From: Sphagnum compactum
Lineage: Eukaryota; Bryophyta; Sphagnopsida; Sphagnales
DNA: 64,000 nucleotides
NCBI GenBank assembly: GCA_965153455.1
Contig: OZ234502.1
Coordinates: 4,505,267-4,569,266 of the forward strand
Direction: 5' to 3'
The translations under genes were made by a program, and so were the position numbers. Shown one piece after another: positions 24,956 to 36,500 of the stretch. Within the stretch, counting starts at the first letter, position 1. Every line of letters begins with the position of its first letter. Under the pieces are notes generated by a model. It made no database searches and was not told where the DNA came from. It saw only the letters and a list, made by a program, of their open reading frames with translations.

Positions 24956-26748
24956 CTATCTAGACCTCCTTCCCCTCTTGGATTTCTTCCTTGAATCTTT
25001 CTTCCTAGTGTTCTCTGGTGGAGGGGGAGGCTGCTCATCCTCCTCCCTCTCTTCATCGTCCCCCTGCCCCTCCTCCTCGTCCTCATCCTCCTCCCTACCC
25101 ACGCCCCCTGCAGAACCTACATTTCGACTAGTAAATGAATTGGGTCCACTGCTAATGGTAGCTACACTGGGGGGAGCAGTGCTAGCGCCTCTCTCCTCCT
25201 CATCACTGCTGCCCTGAGAGCTCTCACTCTCACCTTCAGATGCCTGCATTTCAACATGCAAAGCTTAGTCAACAATGAAAATCTTGATTCAAATGAAAAC
25301 AATCTCAACACAAATAGAAATTCAATCCCAACCAATACCCACTCACCAATAGTGCATCAACATGTTCAAAAAGATGCTCCTTGCCATGCTCCTGGCCCAT
25401 TGTCATTTCTGCAGCTGTGATCTTCCTCTTGTACCTCTTGTACTGTCCCCATAAAACAACAGGTCAAAAAAAACGCATATTTGCGAAGCGTAAAACTTCG
25501 CATATTTTAACTTGCGAAGCAGTTTGCGATTTGTTCAAGTCTACGAACTCTTTTGCGAAGCGCAGACTTTCGCATACTGTATCTTGCAAAGCAGTTTGCG
25601 AAACAAATAGCATCGTAACTTTGCGAACTAAACGCCATTTGACACATCTTTGCGATGCAATTTGCATCGCAAAAGGTATCCCAAACAGTCCTATGTGACT
25701 CGACAGAAACGAATCTTTGCAGAAAAAAATGGAGGGTAGGGAGTGTACTTACAAATGCTGCTTTGAGGCCGGGAATGCCACCTTGCCCTAGCCTATGGGT
25801 GGTGGGTGGAACCAGTTTCACTCGCTCTGCTGCCTTGAAGAACTTCAATGGTGGATCACCGACCTCGTCCACCACTGATTGGCATTCAGCAAGCTTCAGC
25901 TCCAATGCCTTCAGGTCACGGTCCGACCTCCCAGACTCTCGTGCCTTCTTGGCCTTGGCTAGCTGCTCTGTGATCTCCTTCAGCTGCCTTGATGCTTTCA
26001 GCTGCACCTCAGACTGGTAGAAGGCATTCCAGATGTCTTCTGAGAACTGAAGCGGCCTCTCCAAGTTCCTGTACACATTCAGGTCTCTTAGGTGAGCACG
26101 AATCTTCATCCTGTCATGGTATCTTGCTTGAGACATTGAATTGGAGATCTTGTCTGCAATCCACTGTGAATCAAGCTCTCCTCCATTTCGAAATGCTCCC
26201 TTGACCTGATTTATCACTCTCCTCTGCTCTGCCTTTGAGAGAGTGCCCCACTCAACTCCTCGTGCAAAGTTGGTGGAGACAATGTGCCTAATGGTGCTCT
26301 TGGCCCTAGTGTATGCCAGCTCGGTTGGAATTCCCTCCTCTGCCAATGTTATCAGAGGGAGCTTCTTCCTCTCCTCCTCCTTCTTCAGATCGAGCTTCTC
26401 CTTTCTGATGGCATCCCTCTCATCCTTCCTCCTTTTCTTCTCGAGCGTTCTAGGTGAGAGAGCTCCTGTTGTTGCTCTCTCATCTCTCTTTCTCTTCTTC
26501 TCTGCTGCCTTGGCTTCTGCAGCCTTCCTTGCCTCCTCCTCTCTTTGTGCTTCCCCAGCTGTCAGCCCTGCTTGCAATGCTTGACCTAAGATGGCTGTCA
26601 AGGATGCCAGCCCTTCAGGTGTCCTAGTATCAATTGCAAACAGCTCTGAAGCTCTCAAGTGATCAGTAACCATCTTCCTCAACCTTTCCTCATTGTTGTC
26701 ACCTCCTCTAGACCCAGAACCCCCTCCCCCTCCACCAGTCCCAGCCAT
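24956..26748 (-). CDS. CACTA TNPA-like DNA-binding protein (Ptta/En/Spm plant transposase domain)
   Basis: Three minus-strand exons join in frame: 26748-25753, 25442-25347 and 25243-24956, giving about 459 residues. Donors are GTAAGT and GTGAGT, and acceptors end in CAG. The N-terminus is Gly/Ser-rich, followed by a long Ala/Glu/Lys/Arg coiled-coil stretch (about residues 75-150). Next comes the plant Ptta/En/Spm region with GVEWGTLSKAEQRRVINQVK, then SQARYHDRMKIRAHL and RPLQFSEDIWNAFY. A second coiled coil (LKEITEQLAKAKKARESG) precedes a final exon that is Glu/Asp-rich, then Pro-rich and ends in KKSKRGRRSR, which looks like a nuclear localisation signal. In known elements this protein binds subterminal repeats and assists or regulates transposition. 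The frame is intact. An in-frame GTG at 26826 extends the frame upstream, but the first ATG is at 26748. Confidence 0.8.
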
Positions 26749-27356
26749 TGCAATCCGCCCCCTCCTGTCTGCCCAAGCTTTCCTTCTACAATTCTCGAGC
26801 AATGCCGAGAATGAGTTCAAATTCACTCGCCGTGGTACTCTAGTCTAGACCCCCAGAAAGCTTGGGCAGACACCTTATTCCGTTCCAGCTTAAGGACTTT
26901 CGGAAATTCAGGGCTTGCGATGTAACCCGCATCGCAACCTGCGATACGGTATTGCTCGCAACGGTCATGCAATGTTGTTCGTATCGCAACGGATGAGGGT
27001 TGCGAAGTCGGGGGCTTCGCTAATGTAGGAGGAAGTTAAAGGTTTTAGGGCTTTGGTTTAAGTAACGTATGCAGATGCGAAAAGGGATGCGATGGTAGGG
27101 GGTTTGCAAGGGGCTTGCAAAGTTTTAGGGTTTAGGGTTTCTTCTCGAGAGTTGTAGGTCAGAGAGCTCCTGTTGTGCATATGCCAAAGGGTTTCGGGCA
27201 ACCAGTCCTATAGGCATTGTTGAGCCCACATTGGATGCAGGTATGCATTTCTTTTTGGTTTAGGTAGTCTCAATTTATGAGTTGTCAATGGTTTATATTG
27301 TTGTATCACATGATTTTTGAAAGTCCTATCTGGTATTTGCCTTACATTTGTGCCTT
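26749..27356. promoter_or_regulatory. Divergent promoter region of the CACTA element
   Basis: This ~600 bp separates the TNPA-like gene (-) from the SET-domain gene (+). It contains a cluster of the same GCGA words seen at the element ends (GCGATGTAACCCGCATCGCA, TTGCGAAGTCG, GATGCGAAAAGGGATGCGAT). Shared binding sites suggest that the TNPA-like protein could regulate both directions. A TTTTAGGGTTTAGGGTTT telobox-like stretch lies at about 27122-27139, a motif common in plant promoters. Confidence 0.5.
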
Positions 27357-28522
27357 ATGAATGTGACAGATGATATGTCTTCCTCCTCCGTTGTCTCCAC
27401 TAGTGACTCATCCTCCTCAAATGAAGGCACATCAGCTCATACGCAAGCAGAGGTGTCTCATTCTCCTCATGGTCCACCTCGGCAACTTTGCCAATGCACC
27501 AAGTGTGTTGGTCAGATTTCACAAAAGTCATATGTTTGTGCTCAACACATTCAACGATTTGGGCGTCATCGTGGTCTTACCCCAGGAGCTTCTTCATCTC
27601 ATGTGGTAAGTGTCATTTTACCATTGTCATTTTTCCTCTTTGATACATGTTATTTTTCATGAAATCCTCTTTGAAACTATTTTCACTTCCATGGTTTGTT
27701 GTGGTTTTTTGAATGTAATAGGGTTCCCGTATGACACCACCACCCTATGTTCTATCACAAGGGGTTTTAGCTGCCATAGGAAATGCACTTTCACATGCAT
27801 TTGCTGTAGGGATTGGTGCCTCTCATGAGGCCAGTAATCCACATCATGAGGCAAGGCCATGTCTGCCCTCCGTTAGACAGCGATCCAAAGCACAACGTCC
27901 AAGTGAGGGTCATGCTAGGACTATTGTTGAGGGCAGATGGGGTATGTGTGAGTTCACTGGCAAATGTGCCAATATTATCCAGTCATGGAACCCTGCAGTT
28001 CTTGGGTTGCTTAATAGTTTGCCCTATGATGAGGAGGTTGTGGTTTGGGGTAGACGATGGATTGTTAAGACCTCTACACTTGAAGAGAGGCATGGCTATG
28101 GAGTATATGCTTGTGAGGACATCATTGTAGAGGATTCAACTAGTTATCATAGAGAGGGTCCTACTTTGTTCCCTTATGGTGGGCCTATCTATAAGAGAAG
28201 ACATTGGAACATGATCCTCAGACAACATACTGAGTGGAAGACCTTTGCTCTTGAGATGGACACCTTTGCTGGTAGCACTAGGAGGCATAGTGATGTGAGG
28301 GTGATAGATGGAGACCCCATACGTTCTGGAAACATTGCTGGTTTCATCAATAGTACGGTGGGGAGTCGGCCTAAGCGTAAGGCTAATTGTGAGTGGGTTT
28401 TTGTTGAGGGACCTCCTCCAGCACCATATGGCGAGACTTATCATGAAGACCATTGCCTGGTGTTAGCTATTAGGACGATCAGATCAGGAGATGAGTTGTT
28501 TACACACTATGAGTGGAATTAG
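27357..28522 (+). CDS. SET-domain protein encoded within the CACTA element
   Basis: Two exons, 27357-27605 and 27722-28522, join at a GTAAGT donor and an AATAG acceptor in the same frame, giving about 349 residues. Residues ~1-35 are Ser-rich. A Cys/His cluster (CQCTKCVGQ ... VCAQHIQRFG) follows, like the small zinc-binding modules of transposon proteins. The C-terminal half is a SET domain: ERHGYGVYACEDI (substituting for the G-x-G motif), FPYGGPIY, then GDPIRSGNIAGFINST, then NCEWVFV, and a final AIRTIRSGDELFTHYEWN. In canonical SET methyltransferases the fourth motif reads R-F-I-N-H-S-C; here HS is missing, so catalysis is uncertain. No pre-SET or post-SET Cys cluster is visible. Histone or protein lysine methylation is known for the fold; a role in the transposon's life cycle is inference. 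The reading frame is intact although the neighbouring transposase is broken. Confidence 0.82.
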
Positions 28523-28689
28523 GATTCCACCATTTCTGAACTATGTACTTTGTTTAAGACATAACATACCATATCTATATACATGCATTTTGGCATTTTT
28601 TATTTATAATGTAATATGCAACTATGCTTGGTATATAGTTAAGATCTTCTGGATTTGGTATTGCATAGAATATTCGGCCTTTTGAAGAC

Positions 28690-31600
28690 ATGCTGCCACG
28701 GAGGTTGAGAGCAACATATCGAGAAATGGGCATGCCAGACAAATCAGACTCTTCATCAACTCATTCTTCATCAAATGACTTGTCTGCTCATGATGAAGGT
28801 GTCTCTCAACCAGTTCAGGAAGCACCACTGCCTGCAAACCAAGAACAAGCAATGGATGACTTCATGGTTGACTGGTTTGGACTTGACATAGTTGATGATA
28901 TGTCTGGCAACCCACATGATGAAGGAGCCAATGCAGATGATCCACGTCATCAACATACTGCCCAGGCACAACGGCAGTGGCAAGAGGCGAAGGCACATGC
29001 TCAAACACCTATTTTTCAAGGTGCAAGGTTAAGCCGTTTAGCAGCCATACTGGGGTTGTTAAACATCCAAGCAAAACACAAGGCAAGCAGTACTATGTTG
29101 TTAGACATTTTCCAGTTTTGTCATAGCCTCTTGCTACCTGAGGAAAATGTTTTGCCAGGATCTTGGAAGGAGGCTAAAAAGATCTTATCCTCCATAGGCA
29201 TGGAGTATCAAATTGTCCATGCATGTGTTAATGACTGCATGTTATTTCATGGGAACAATGCCCATTTAACGGAGTGCAGTACATGTGAAGAGGCTCGATA
29301 TGATCCTCAGATGCTTACAGAGAAGGTGCCCAGGAAATCAGTAAGGTGATTTCCCATTATTCCTCGCTTGCTGCACATGTATCGATGTACAGACTTGGCC
29401 GAGTTAATGGTTTGGCATAAGGAACATCGATCAGAGCCTAGTGTTATGAGGTTACCGGTTGATTCTCCTGCTCACAAGCATGTGGAGTCAACATGGCCAG
29501 AGTTTGAGCGTGACCCTAGGCATGTGAGGTTGGGGTTAGCATCAGATGGTGTTAGTCCACATTCACTTGGAGGAAAGGGACGACCTACCTCTGTTTGGCC
29601 AGTTGTTGTCATGAATTACAACCTTCCTCCGTGGTTGTCTATGAAAAAAGGATTTTTGTTGCTTTCTCTTATTATCCCAGGGCCAAGTAAGGTGAAAAAC
29701 CTAGACACCTACTTAGCACTAGTGGTCGATGAGCTCAAAACATTGTGGGATGGAGTATGGGCATATGATGGGAGGAAGACCACTGGAGGAATACCACGTG
29801 TATTCAAGTTGAGGGCAATCTGCATGTGGACAATGCATGATTATCCTGGTAAGAAATCATGCACATGCCTCTATATATTTCTTTATTATTCTGTTTTGTG
29901 ATTATTTGTTGTTCTAATATTCCGTTCTTCTACAATCAGGGTTTGGTTTTATAAGTGGGCTGCAAACTCAAGGCTACAAGGCCTGCTCTACATGTGGCCC
30001 AAGTTTCGAGGACATGGCTAAATACTCAAACCATCTTCGCAAAATTGTTTACCTTGGCCATACAAAGTTTCTTCCACTGGGACATGATATGAGATCAGAC
30101 CCACTTTTATTTTCATCTTTTGACATGCCTTATGGTGATGAACGTGATATTCCAGAAGCTACCACTTTTGCATATTGGAGGGATGTGGCCAATAGAGTTA
30201 TTGACCTAAATGACTCTATGGTGTTTGAGGGTAGTGGATTGACAAGGTGGGGTATACTCAACAGCTTGCCTTACTGGGGTGAGCTGAAAATACGTCATCT
30301 CTTGGACCCCATGCACATTGAGGGAAATGTGGGAAAGGCTATCATAAAACAGCTCTATGGAGAGAAGGACAGTAACTTTAGGGAGGCCTGTGAGGATTTT
30401 GAAAGGCATCCCGATGTGTGGATTACTGTTGATCCTAACACAGGTATTGAGCAGTGACCATCAGCTCCATGGACACTTACTACACAAGAAAGAAGAGACT
30501 TTCGAAATCGCATAGGAGAGATGCGATTCCCTACAGGTTTGAACTTTGATGGCAAGGGTTGAATTTAGAAGTACTCTATTGCTTTTATTTATATTTAAAT
30601 CTGTATGCCTTATACTGGAAAAAGAGTTTGAAGTATAGAATGTTATCTGTTGGATGTTTAGAATACTTTTGTATAATTTTATGGTACCTTGTTGCAGGTT
30701 ATGGAACTAATCTTCAAAAAGCTTTTGGTAGGGACGATGACCACAAGTGGCCAAGGTATCTCAAGACACATGACTATCATCGTTTACTGCAACACATATT
30801 GCCTGTGGCAATAATAGGCTTAGCTAGTGCAGAAGTACAAGATGCTCTTTGGTCATTGGGATATCTGTTGAGATGGGTATGCTCAAAGGAGTTATTTGTA
30901 GATGAGATTCCAAGAATGAGGGTAATAGCAGCAGAGGTGGTATGCAAGTTGGAAAAGGCCTTCCCTCCATCATTATTTGATTGTCAAGTGCATTTACTAG
31001 TTCACCTTGTGGATGAGATAGCCATTGCTGGTCCTGTGCATTGTCGGTGGATGTATTGGCTTGAAAGATATATGGCAGTATTAAAAGGTTATGTCCGTAA
31101 CCATGCACGAGTGGAGGGAAGCATGGCAGTAGGACACTTGGCAGCAGAGAGCATGTTTTATTGCACCAACATCTTGGCCACTATAGATCCATCATGTCCT
31201 CATGTCTGGATGGAGGAAAGAGAAGAGGAGGAAGACCGTTTGACTGGTGCCATCAAAACACGTATGTTATTACCTACAGAGTTAATTCAGCTGACCACAT
31301 TCATGTTGAATAATAGCAATGTCATGGAAGAGTGGAGGAACTTCTATGAGAATGCCAAAAGTATGAGTGGGAGATCAAGGATTTTTCCTACGTTTCATAA
31401 GTACATGAAAGAGAAGTTGGTTGAAGTGGATCAATTGTTGGCACAAGGAGAAAGTATAGCATGTTTTCCAGAGATCACAGATGATGTTCGCACCATGGTT
31501 CATGGACCACTGAGAGTTGTGACAACACGTTCAGCAATGTGGACACAAGGAAGACATTTCAGGTATTCATTTTTTCTATTTCATTAGGCATATTAATTCA

Positions 31601-32199
31601 TCTTCATATTCCAGACAAGTTTTTTAGAATGTTCTAGGATGATTTTTATGGGCATGAAGTTTCTATTATCATATAAGTTTAGGACTCACAATGCTTAACA
31701 CAATATTAATTTCAGGATTTCCAGTTTGGATGAAAAAAGGGGCCGCACCTTTGACTGTGGAGTTCAAGGGCAATTCATTCAGGACTCTAGAAGCAGTCGG
31801 CATGACAGGAATATTGTTCGAGATATTGTGCCACATTATGGAAAGCTGGAAGAGATCTTGGTGGTATCTTATGATGCACATTCAAAGTTTGAAGAGTATG
31901 TGTTTAAGTGCAAGTGGTTTAAAGTGAACCTTGCTGGTGCAAATTGCACTGTAGTTCAGGATGAGTGCGGACACACACGGTTAAAGACATCTGCCACCAG
32001 TTATCAGCCATCTCATTGGCAAACTTCAGAGCCATTTACTTTTCCCAGTCATGTAGAACAATGCTTTTATCTTCCTTATCCCCCAAACCCAGAGGAGTGG
32101 TCACTTGTTGTCACATATGTGCCACGGTCCCGTTCTATTCTAGGTGAGAAACCAGAGGTTGTGTTTACAACCTCTGAGGTTGATGATGACCACGTATAA
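28690..32199 (+). pseudogene. CACTA TNPD-like transposase (tnp2, DUF4218, DUF4216) with two in-frame TGA codons
   Basis: Exons 28690-29848, 29940-30536, 30698-31562 and 31716-32199 join in one frame (1035 codons including the stop). The catalytic tnp2 part includes MWTMHDYPG joined across intron 1 to FGFISGLQTQGYKACSTCG, and later LLDPMHIEGNVGKAI. The DUF4218 part includes HRLLQHILPVAI, then LVHLVDEIAIAGPVHCRWMY and ERYMAVLKGYVRN. The last exon holds the DUF4216-like SYDAHSKFEEYVFKCKWFKV. These are the standard parts of plant CACTA transposases. TGA interrupts the frame at 29347-29349 (just before FPIIPRLLHMY) and at 30455-30457 (after NTGIEQ); no splice pair removes either. The first is consistent with CGA to TGA at a CpG. 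The protein is therefore truncated after about 219 residues. Confidence 0.88.
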
Positions 32200-32429
32200 T
32201 GTACTACTCATTAATTTTATGCAAATTGCCATTGAGGCTTGTGATTCTATATTACTGCACAATGTTCATTGTGTCATTTTCTGCCTATTCTACTCCATTG
32301 TGTAATTTTATTTTCAAGAATAGGAGCACTGCTATGCGTACTTTATTGATATTTTCACTCAGTCTACTAAGGCAACATAGATTATAATAATGGTTAAGTG
32401 GATTTATAGCTTCCATTTGGTCTAAAAGA

Positions 32430-32987
32430 TTTTTTTTTTTATGGCGTTTTGAGAATCAGATGACATTGCGAAACCCTTTTGCGAAACTTCCTTCTCCAGT
32501 AACCCTTTCACTACTTTGCGAGCTAACTCACATCGCACCTTGCGATACGTCCACCACCGGAAAGTTTTGTAAAAATTTGTGATGAGGTTTGCAATACATA
32601 TTGAAACGCAAACTGCGAGGCGCCACATATCGCACGTTGCGATGTGTTGTGGATCTCAAAGTTTGTAGCGATACTCTGTGTATTATAAAGGTTGCGATGT
32701 TTTGAGTATGATTAAACATTGCGAAGGGTGGAATTTCGCTACGGTGGACAGAGACTGAGCGGATCGCAAAGTTTTGTTTGTTGTGTATCTCGCAAAAGTG
32801 CTGCGATGATTAAAGGTTCATTCTAAATTTGCGATGAATGGTGCGCCACAAGTTGCGATGTGGAACGCATCGCAAATTTGGCAAATTTTTTTTCCTTTGC
32901 AAACCCTTCAGGTTTTTTGTTTTTCTTTCGCAAAACCTTCAGATTTTTTGTTTGGCCCTTTGCAAAAGGGCACAATATGTAGTAATG
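32430..32987. repeat. CACTA right subterminal repeat region
   Basis: GCGA/TCGC words recur densely (TTGCGAAAC, CATCGCACCTTGCGATAC, GAACGCATCGCAAATTTG) up to the degenerate terminus at 32987. Density and motif match the left side. Confidence 0.8.
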
Positions 32988-33505
32988 TCTTATGCTTTCA
33001 AAGTTGCAACTACAAAATTTTCATGAAAATTCAATATGTTTCAAGAGTCCTTTTATATGTTTAAAGCATTCAAAAACAACATGTGGACATGTGGCTTTTT
33101 TGTTTCAAAAGTCTTTTTTCTTTCTCAAATGTTTTTTGTGAACTTTAATATATTCCACAAGAAGGGATCCATGTGTTCAAAACATTCCTTAAGCACTATC
33201 ATAGTTTTGAAGTTGTAATCATGGTTCAAAGTAAAGTTATAGATTTGATATAATGTAAGGTTTGATGCAAAAAAAATTGAATTTTTGTCATGTTACATGT
33301 CATTTGATATTTAGTCTTAAAAACTATGTGAAAAATGTAGTATAAACCAATAGTAAACTACCATGTGGAAAATGCAATCCTTGGAAAGGACTTTAACCTT
33401 GGCACAACTAGTTCTTTATTTCATGTTTTCACCCATGTAAATGTTTTTTTGAAAAAATCATTGGAAATGAATTTTGGTCAAGTGTAGTGTGCTTTTACAC
33501 TAAAG

Positions 33506-36500
33506 ATGGAGGAAAGTGACAATGTTACAAAACATGTCCATTTGTTTCAAGCAAATTTGCATCAACTAGTTGTCACAAGTGTAATCGTGCCTGATGACAA
33601 AACAATTATTCGCCTTATGAGGAGTATGCCTCCAAACTATAAAACATTCATAAGTCCTTTAAGGAGACAACTTCATTGGACTCTTCAATCTTTGATCACA
33701 AATTTGATCCAAAAAAAAACATTGATGAAAGACATGAACGCACATAATGAAAGTTCATCAACTCTTTATGCAAGGAAGAGATATTCAAAATACAATAGCA
33801 ATAAAATCACAAAGTACAACAAAAAATTTCCACCAAGAAATGTAACAATAACACCGTCCTAGTCTTTTGGTAAAAAAAAAGAAGTGAAGTTCTTTTATTG
33901 TAAGAAGCTAGGACATTTGATAAAAGATCGCAATAAAAGAATAGTTGAAAAAGTTATTCTAATGGTAAAAGGCAGTCAAACATTGTTATAAAGAATAACA
34001 ATTTTTATGTTGTTACCTTCATTGCAAAAGGAGACAGCCCCACTTGGTATATAGATATAAAAGTGTTTCAACCTATGTGTTTGGATAGAGAATGTTGCAC
34101 AAATTAGCAACCATTCAAAAGTAATCAACTTCTATTTTTGGGTGACAGTACAACACATGAAATACATGGGCAAGGAATGGTAACAGTAAAACTTTTCAAT
34201 AATATAAAAAAACAAATACCAAAAGTTTTGCATGTTCCTAGATTAAAGAATTTTTTTTTTTTAGCAAAACATTTTGATAAGGTAGGAAAGGAAATTCATG
34301 TAAAACAAGGATAATGTATTCTCAGAAATAAATCAGGAAACATCATCAAAAATGAAAGTAAAGTCATTACAATCCCAACAACAACACACATTAATATGTC
34401 CAACTTATGACATTTGAGACTTGGACATATAAATAAAAACAAACTTAGAAACATTCAAGCTCTAGCAAAAGGAGTTGATTCTTTCAGTGAAAAGGACATT
34501 GTACATTATTTACACCTTGCATCGAAGGAAAACAACATAGAATCAAGTTTCTTATAAAAGGATCTACAAAATCCACACAAATCCTTAGGTTAATACACTC
34601 TAACATTTGTGGACCTCTACAAACATATACATATGGAGGTTGCAAATATTTTATAACCTTCATTGATGATAGATCCAGATTTTGTTTTGTTTACATTATG
34701 AAAAACAAATCTGAAACATTCGACAAATTTCTCATATACAAAACATTTGTTGAAAAACAAATCAGCCAAAATAATACTAAGGTTTGATTAAAGAGGTGAA
34801 TATTAATCAAAAGATTTTTTTTAATATTGTTAAAATGAGGGCATCAAAAAGGAGTTTACTATAGCTTACACACCTCAATAGAATGGCATTTCCGAAAAGA
34901 AAAATAATACATTAATAGAAGTTGTTCTAGCTATGTTAACATTTGCAAAGCTAACCAAAAGTTTGCAACTACCTGATAATTGCAAATTATTTGAAAAACT
35001 AAAGTCCTACAAAAGCAAAATACAAACCAAACAACACCTTATGAACTTTGGTTTGGACATCAACTTAATTTGTCTCACCTTAAAATATTTGGATGTAAGG
35101 CTCATGCATTTATTCATAAGGAAATGAAATGGAAGCTAGATACACATTTTAACCAATGTATCTTTTTGGTTATAATGACAAATCCAAAGCTTATCGATTA
35201 GTGACAATAAATAAAATATTTGGATGCAAGGCTCATGCATTTATTCATAAGGAAACAAGATGGAAACTAAATACATATTCTATTTATTATATCTTTTTGG
35301 GTTATAATAACAAATTCAAGGCTTACCAACTAATGACAACAAATGGGCCCCAAATCCTTACTTCAAGAGTCATCATTTTTTGTGAAACACACATGAAGTC
35401 TACATATAACTTCATTCAACAAGATGATGAAATTGAAAAAGATTCCCTACTTGATGCAAACGTTTTTTAGTTCAACATGACTAAAATTTCGAACCCTCAA
35501 ATTTAATCATCAAATGTACCTCAAAATAGTGCTCAAAATACATAACAAAATCAACCAACGATACCATTCCAAACACAATTTCAAACATTTTTGCTAAATC
35601 AACAAGCATCTAGTTCTCAAAATGTGGGAGAACAACAATAAATTCAACATGATACCAGGTTGTTGAAGCCTTGTCCCAATTATCTTTACATAATGAACAT
35701 GATGTAATACATGATAAAAGTTAGCATTAAGCCTTTTTCAAAGACCTAAAAAGATTGTCAAACCTCCACAAAGATTAATTGAAATAATACAAGGTAGAAT
35801 ACTAGGAAAGAAAAGTACAAAATGCATCTATCATGCATGTGTTGCCAATATACAGTGTGACCCCTACTTCCACTAAGGATGTTCTTGATGGACTTAAATG
35901 CTGAAGAATGAAAATCAGCCATACAAGTTGAACTACAATATTTAAAAACTAACAAAACCTAGGAAATAATTACTTTTCTAAAGGGCAAAAAACCTATTTC
36001 ATCCAAATGGGTTTTTAAAAATAAAAACAAAAGTCGGATGGATCCATTGACAAGTTTAAAGCAAGAATAGTAGCAAGAGGGTTTACACTAATTCAAGGTG
36101 TTGACTACATTGAAATTTTCTCACCTATTGTCTTGAACTAAATTCCATCAAAATGTTGTTAATTCTTACTACTCAATATAATTTAGGAATGCATCAACTT
36201 GATGTAAAGAAAACATTGTTAAACAGTTTTTTTAATGAAGGCATCCACATGTTTACGCCAAAAGGGTTACCAATTCCACTTAATCCAAAATAGTATGCAA
36301 AATTTTGAAATCTTTATATGGATTAAAAAAAAATTCCAAGGCTTGGTGTCAATGTTTAGACAACTACTTGATATTACAAGGCTTTCGAAGATTGGAATAA
36401 GATGTTAATATCTACATTAAAAAATTAAATGTTGGATTTGTCATCCTTATTGTTTATGTTGATGATTGCATACTCATTAACAATAGATTAACATTGATTG

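Larger units (their letters stand above)
24153..32987 (+). mobile_element. CACTA (En/Spm) DNA transposon carrying a SET-domain gene
   Basis: The left end reads CACTACAACAAAAGAGGGGC, the canonical CACTA terminus. The right end reads GGGCACAATATGTAGTAATG, a degenerate inverse of it. TCT lies on both sides, matching the 3-bp target duplication of the superfamily. Both subterminal regions, and the intergenic zone between the divergent genes, are packed with GCGAA / TTCGC / GCGATNGC words, as expected for transposase binding sites. Three coding units are inside: TNPA-like (-), SET-domain protein (+) and TNPD-like transposase (+, with two stops). The element sits inside the copia retrotransposon and is younger than it. 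The nonsense mutations and eroded right end suggest it is now non-autonomous. Confidence 0.9.

Noticed and set aside
24714-25217. Plus-strand 167-codon frame in the CACTA element
   Set aside because: It is the antisense of the acidic C-terminal exon of the TNPA-like gene, and the Ser/Pro-rich sequence is the complement of Glu/Asp codons.
26243-26584. Plus-strand 113-codon hydrophobic frame
   Set aside because: Antisense shadow of the Ala/Glu/Lys coiled-coil exon of the TNPA-like protein.
26749-26826. N-terminal extension of the TNPA-like frame to 26826
   Set aside because: The upstream codon is GTG, not ATG. The first ATG in frame is at 26748, and the extension has no supporting similarity.
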